Part shown: one piece after another, positions 60,671 through 64,000 of the stretch
Layout of the letters: each line of letters starts with the position of its first letter
How positions within the stretch are numbered: the stretch's first letter is position 1
Source: DATFRY01 sp963764695
GTDB taxonomy: Bacteria; Myxococcota_A; Polyangia; Haliangiales; Haliangiaceae
Direction: 5' to 3'
DNA: 64,000 nucleotides
Assembly (NCBI GenBank): GCA_963764695.1
Contig: CAVXTW010000014.1
Location: 124,001 to 188,000 of the forward strand
Program-made: the position numbers and the translations under genes
The notes under the pieces: model-generated
Databases searched by the model: none
Told to the model about the DNA's origin: nothing
Seen by the model: the letters and a program-made list of their open reading frames with translations, nothing else

Positions 60671-61786
60671 GTGACGAGCAAGTCGCTATCGATCGTCCAT
60701 GTCCTGTCTTCGTTCGGCATGGGCGGGCAGGAGCGTGTCGCGCTCGATCTTGCCGGCGGGCAGACCGGTGAGGGCCACCGCGTCCTGACCGTGTCGCTGG
60801 CGTCGGAGGACGGGCCGCTGGCGTCCGAGTTTCGCGATCAGGGCCTCGAGATCTCGACGGTGGTGGTGCGCCCGGGACGCGATCCGCGCCTGTTCCTCGA
60901 GCTGGCCCGGCTGTTCCGCACGCGCCACGTCGACGTCGTCCACACGCACAACCCGCAGCCGCTGCTGTTCTCGGCGCTGCCGGCCAAGCTGGCCCGCGCG
61001 CGCCTCGTGCACACAAAGCACGGCGTCAACCCGGACTCGCCGCGCCGCCTGGCCATGCGCCGCGCCGCAGGCCGCCTTGTCGACGCCTTCGTGGCGGTGT
61101 CGCAGCCGACCGCCGACGTCGCGTCCGAGCGGCGCGAGTGTCGCTCCGGCCGCCTGCACGTCGTGCCCAACGGGATCGACCTTCGCCGCTTCGGCCCCGA
61201 CGGCGACGCGCGGCGCGCGATCCGGCGCGAGCTCGGCATCCCCGACGACGCCTTCGCGGTCGGCACCGTCGGGCGGCTGTGGCCGGAGAAGGGGCACGCC
61301 TATCTCATCAGCTCGCTCGCGTCGGTGCTGGGCGAGAGCTTCCACCTCGTCATCACCGGCGAGGGACCGGAGCGAGACAATCTCACCCGGCAGGTCGCGG
61401 AGCTGGCCCGGCCGGGCAGCGTGCACCTGACCGGCAACCGGCGCGATGTTCCGAAGGTGCTCGCCGCGCTCGACGTGTTCGTGCTGACGTCCAAGAGCGA
61501 GGGGCTACCGCTGGTGATTCCAGAGGCGATGGCGGCGGGTCTGCCGGTCGTCGCCACGCGCGTGGGTGGCATTCCACAGGTCGTCGAAGAGGGGGTTACG
61601 GGGTTCATGGTTGCTTACGGGGACGAGGATGCGCTGCGCGGCCGACTTGTCGCGCTTGACGGGGACCGGCAGCTCGCCGGAAGATTGGGAACTATGGGCA
61701 GAGAACGGTCCCTGGACCGCTACTCCTCTCGCCGTATGGTCGCCGACTACCTCGCACTCTATCGACAGGTGGTCGAGTCGAAATGA
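60671..61786 (+). CDS. Glycosyltransferase, GT-B fold, family 4
   Basis: A 371-residue glycosyltransferase with GTG start. IVHVLSSFGMGGQERVALDLA is the typical acceptor-side start, VAVSQPTADV and VVPNGIDLRRFGP lie at the domain junction, and LTSKSEGLPLVIPEAMAAG supplies the E-x7-E motif. It is 40 bases after the sugar transferase and its stop overlaps the carrier-protein start (ATGA), so it is coupled to a non-sugar gene, an unusual junction. Confidence 0.93.
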   Translation: MTSKSLSIVHVLSSFGMGGQERVALDLAGGQTGEGHRVLTVSLASEDGPLASEFRDQGLEISTVVVRPGRDPRLFLELARLFRTRHVDVVHTHNPQPLLFSALPAKLARARLVHTKHGVNPDSPRRLAMRRAAGRLVDAFVAVSQPTADVASERRECRSGRLHVVPNGIDLRRFGPDGDARRAIRRELGIPDDAFAVGTVGRLWPEKGHAYLISSLASVLGESFHLVITGEGPERDNLTRQVAELARPGSVHLTGNRRDVPKVLAALDVFVLTSKSEGLPLVIPEAMAAGLPVVATRVGGIPQVVEEGVTGFMVAYGDEDALRGRLVALDGDRQLAGRLGTMGRERSLDRYSSRRMVADYLALYRQVVESK

Positions 61787-62025
61787 CGCGCGAAGAGATG
61801 TCGAACAAGGTGGCGGGTGTGGTGGCACGCGTCGCGAAGATCAAGGATCCGGCGGCCATCCCCGGTGATGGAGACATCTACCGGGACGTCGGCGTGAAGT
61901 CGACGGCCGCGCTGGACCTGCTCCTGTCGCTGGAGGAGGAGTTCAGCGTCCAGATCCCGGACGAGAAGTTCGGCGAGGCGCGCACGGTCGCGCTGCTCGT
62001 GAACCTGATCGGAGATCTGCGATGA
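61783..62025 (+). CDS. Carrier protein (acyl/aminoacyl carrier)
   Basis: An 80-residue four-helix carrier protein. The phosphopantetheine attachment Ser is in DVGVKSTAALDLL (residue about 39), in place of the standard DSL of acyl carrier proteins; a lysine precedes it. An acidic surface follows (LEEEFSVQIPDEKFG). Overlaps of four bases on both sides tie it to a glycosyltransferase and to the ligase gene. A non-DSL attachment site plus the adjacent ligase fit the dedicated carrier proteins known to be charged with Gly or Ala by amino acid:[carrier protein] ligases. Confidence 0.9.
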   Translation: MTREEMSNKVAGVVARVAKIKDPAAIPGDGDIYRDVGVKSTAALDLLLSLEEEFSVQIPDEKFGEARTVALLVNLIGDLR

Positions 62026-63237
62026 GCGGCCCGGTCTTCTTCACGATCGCGCTGGGCAAGGAGATCAACGACGAGCTCGCGTCCGCGGTCGAGGACCAGG
62101 GGCCGTACGCGGCGCCCGAGGTGACGCGCGTGCGCGTGTCCGACGACCGCACCCAGGTGCGCGTCGAGTGCGCCGAGGGGAGCGACGAGGCGGCCCTGCG
62201 GCCGCAGGTCGAGCGCTACGTCGACGACTTCGTCAAGCGCTTCCGGGCGGTGGCCGGCAAGGTCTACCGCGCGCTGGAGCGGCGCAACGACACAGCGGCG
62301 ATGTCCACCGGCGTGTTCGCCGAGCTCGTCGCGCGCGGCTGGGCGTTCCAGCTGGGCGACGGGCAGGTCGGGCTGGCCGGGCCGGCCATGCGCCTGGTCG
62401 ACGCGCTCGACCTGCGCTTCCGCCACATGGCGATGACCCAGTTCGGCGCGGTCGAGCACCGCTACCCGACCTTCATCCCGACCGACGTGCTGCGCCGCTG
62501 CGGCTACTTCGGCGCGTTCCCGCACCTCGTGTCGCTGGTCGGGCACTTCGTCGAGGACTACCGCGCGCTCAAGGAGATCCGCGACGCCAACGCCGAGTCG
62601 GATCGCGTGGTCATCCCGAACAAGGACTCGATCGTCCAGGCGGCGGCGTGCATCACCCCGGCCACCTGCTACCACGTCTACCAGTCGCTCGAGGGCAAGA
62701 CGGTGAAGGCGCCGGGCCAGACCTTCACTGCCAGCGGCCGCTGCGCCCGCTACGAGTTCGACGAACATGATCGGGCTCGACCGGCTGTGGGAGTTCACCA
62801 TGCGCGAGCTGGTGCTGGTCGGCACCGAGAGCTGGGTCACCGACACCCGGCAGAAGGGCATGGACGCGTTCATCGCCCTGGCCGAGGAGTGGGACCTGGA
62901 GTGCTCGATCGAGACGGCCAACGACCCGTTCTTCGCGCCGGTCTACGCGACGAAGACCTTCTGGCAGTCGCAGGGCGGGCTCAAGTACGAGCTGCGCTTC
63001 ACCGTCGAGCCGGGCGAGGGCGGGCGGCCGCGCACCATCTCGTGCGGCTCGGCCAACCTGCACGAGGGCTTCTTCGGCACGACCTTCGCGCTGTCGTCCA
63101 GCGACGGCGAACCGGTGTTCACCGGCTGTGTCGCGCTCGGCGTCGAGCGACTGGCGCTGGCGGTCTTCACCCAGCACGGGTTCGATCCGGCCCGCTGGCC
63201 GGCGCCTCTGCGCGACGCGGTCTTCACCGGGGCCTGA
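62022..63237 (+). pseudogene. Amino acid:[carrier protein] ligase (seryl-tRNA-synthetase-like), frameshifted
   Basis: ATP-dependent activation of a small amino acid and transfer to a carrier-protein phosphopantetheine. The first frame has an N-terminal domain (residues about 1-90) and a class II synthetase core: ITPATCYHVYQ holds a zinc-ligand Cys (about residue 216), then GRCARYEFD (motif 2 start). At 62761-62765 an apparent extra base (TTCGACGAACATG) breaks the frame. The next frame resumes NMIGLDRLWEFTMREL (with the Glu ligand), SCGSANLHEGFFG, and CVALGVERLALAVF (third ligand Cys and motif 3), ending at 63237. Restored, it would be about 400 residues. A consensus error is as likely as a real mutation. 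Confidence 0.82.
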
Positions 63238-63259
63238 ACACGCGGTACTCCTGACCGGG

Positions 63260-64000
63260 ATGGCCGCCGACGACGTCATCCTGGTCAGCGACCGCTACTA
63301 CATCCTGGCCACCTCCGCGCTCGCCGACGAGCGCACGCGGGTGCTCAAGCACGACGACACCTTCGCCGTGTTCGACCGCTACGGCGACATCCGCACCGTC
63401 GGCGGCAACGGCCAGCACGGCGTGTTCCACGGCGACACGCGAATGCTGAGCCGCCTCGAGCTCCTGCTCGGCGACGCGCGGCCGCTCCTGCTCAGCTCGA
63501 CGGTGACCGAGGACAACGCGGTGCTGGCCGCGGACCTGACCAACCCCGATCTGGAGGTCGACGGCCGCCAGCTGCCTCGCGACACGGTCCACGTCCTGCG
63601 CGCGGTCTGCCTGTGGCAGCGGACCTGCTCGATGCGCCTGCGCCTGCACAACTTCGCCCGCGAGGCGGTGCGCCTGCCGGTGGAGCTGCTGTTCTACGCC
63701 GACTTCGCCGACATGTTCGAGGTGCGCGGGACCCGCCGGGCGGCGCGCGGCGCGCTCCTGCCGGCCGAGGTCGGGCCGGGGCAGGTCCGCCTGGCCTACC
63801 GCGGGCTCGACGGCCGCGAGCGCGCCGTGACCCTCACCTTCGACCCGCCGCCGGACCGGCTGTCGGCCGCCGCGGCCGGCTGGGACGTGCCGCTCGAGCC
63901 GGACCAGGACCGGGTGCTGCGCGTGGCGGTCAGCTGCTGGTCCGACGGCGACCGGCCCCAGGCGCTCCACTTCGAGGCGGCGCGTGCGGCCCAGGACGCC
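63260..64000 (+). CDS. Glycogen-debranching-enzyme-like protein (amylo-alpha-1,6-glucosidase N-terminal domain), 3' end outside window
   Basis: From the ATG at 63260 the frame is open to the window end (247 codons, no stop). The start VILVSDRYYILATSALADE, then HGVFHGDTRMLSRLELL and LTNPDLEVDG, together with FYADFADMFEVRGTRR, match the N-terminal GDE_N_bis domain of bacterial amylo-alpha-1,6-glucosidases. The glucosidase (GH-like alpha/alpha) domain must follow outside the window. It starts 22 bases after the ligase and is probably the last gene of the operon seen here. A role in storage glycogen or in polymer trimming is possible. Confidence 0.88.
   Translation, partial: MAADDVILVSDRYYILATSALADERTRVLKHDDTFAVFDRYGDIRTVGGNGQHGVFHGDTRMLSRLELLLGDARPLLLSSTVTEDNAVLAADLTNPDLEVDGRQLPRDTVHVLRAVCLWQRTCSMRLRLHNFAREAVRLPVELLFYADFADMFEVRGTRRAARGALLPAEVGPGQVRLAYRGLDGRERAVTLTFDPPPDRLSAAAAGWDVPLEPDQDRVLRVAVSCWSDGDRPQALHFEAARAAQDA

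Noticed and set aside
59839..60720. Extension of the RsbW-like protein to 468 residues
   Set aside because: The upstream part is antisense to the sugar transferase and lacks any domain.

Overview
This 64 kb window is a high-GC chromosome segment. Its content points to a myxobacterium-like member of the Myxococcota: four Ser/Thr protein kinases of eukaryotic type, a soluble chemosensory cluster, many lipoproteins with short signal peptides, PQQ/PD40 beta-propeller proteins, a TPR-bearing TonB receptor and a polysaccharide locus with a split Wzz/BY-kinase system. Taxonomy is inferred from gene style only. No tRNA, rRNA, CRISPR array, transposase or phage gene was recognised.

Layout. 1-8.1 kb: a co-directional chemosensory operon, cheA (5' end outside the window)-cheW-double-PAS soluble MCP-cheY-cheB (no receiver)-cheR-cheX-receiver/PAS/histidine kinase. 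8.1-24.4 kb: an accessory zone of secreted proteins and lipoproteins (serine protease, M28 peptidase, TlpA-like thioredoxin, propeller proteins, VOC proteins). Many genes here are damaged: a MocR regulator with an internal deletion, a truncated and frameshifted methyltransferase, and frameshifted isochorismatase, GIDE-like and kinase-ATPase genes. 24.6-46.5 kb: further kinases, RNase HI, a SIMPL protein, a JAMM-domain protein fused to a lipoprotein, a deletion scar joining two 5'-truncated divergent genes, a 1066-residue kinase with TPRs, GST, GFA-like protein, HflX, a TPR-TonB receptor with a partner lipoprotein, and a GNAT enzyme.

46.6-64 kb: an apparent polysaccharide/envelope region. It holds two lipoproteins, an outer-membrane beta-barrel, a hexapeptide acyltransferase, a BY-kinase-like ATPase with two Wzz-type co-polymerases, an alkaline-phosphatase-superfamily protein, a YdcF-like protein and a DUF4091 hydrolase-like lipoprotein. 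Next come a minus-strand GT4-STAS-RsbW-like operon and a divergent plus-strand operon: initiating sugar transferase, GT4, carrier protein, amino acid:[carrier protein] ligase, glycogen-debranching-like enzyme (runs off the window).

The most interesting system is that last operon. A tRNA-synthetase-derived ligase and its carrier protein overlap glycosyltransferase genes, next to a partner-switch regulatory pair. I infer that an aminoacyl-carrier thioester could be used in polysaccharide or glycoconjugate modification. The ligase reading frame is broken by an apparent one-base insertion, which must be checked against reads. At least seven genes in the window carry apparent single-base frameshifts. 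True gene decay and consensus error are both possible, but the internal deletions and truncations (MocR, methyltransferase, S9 fragment, the 31.9 kb scar) are not simple indel errors.
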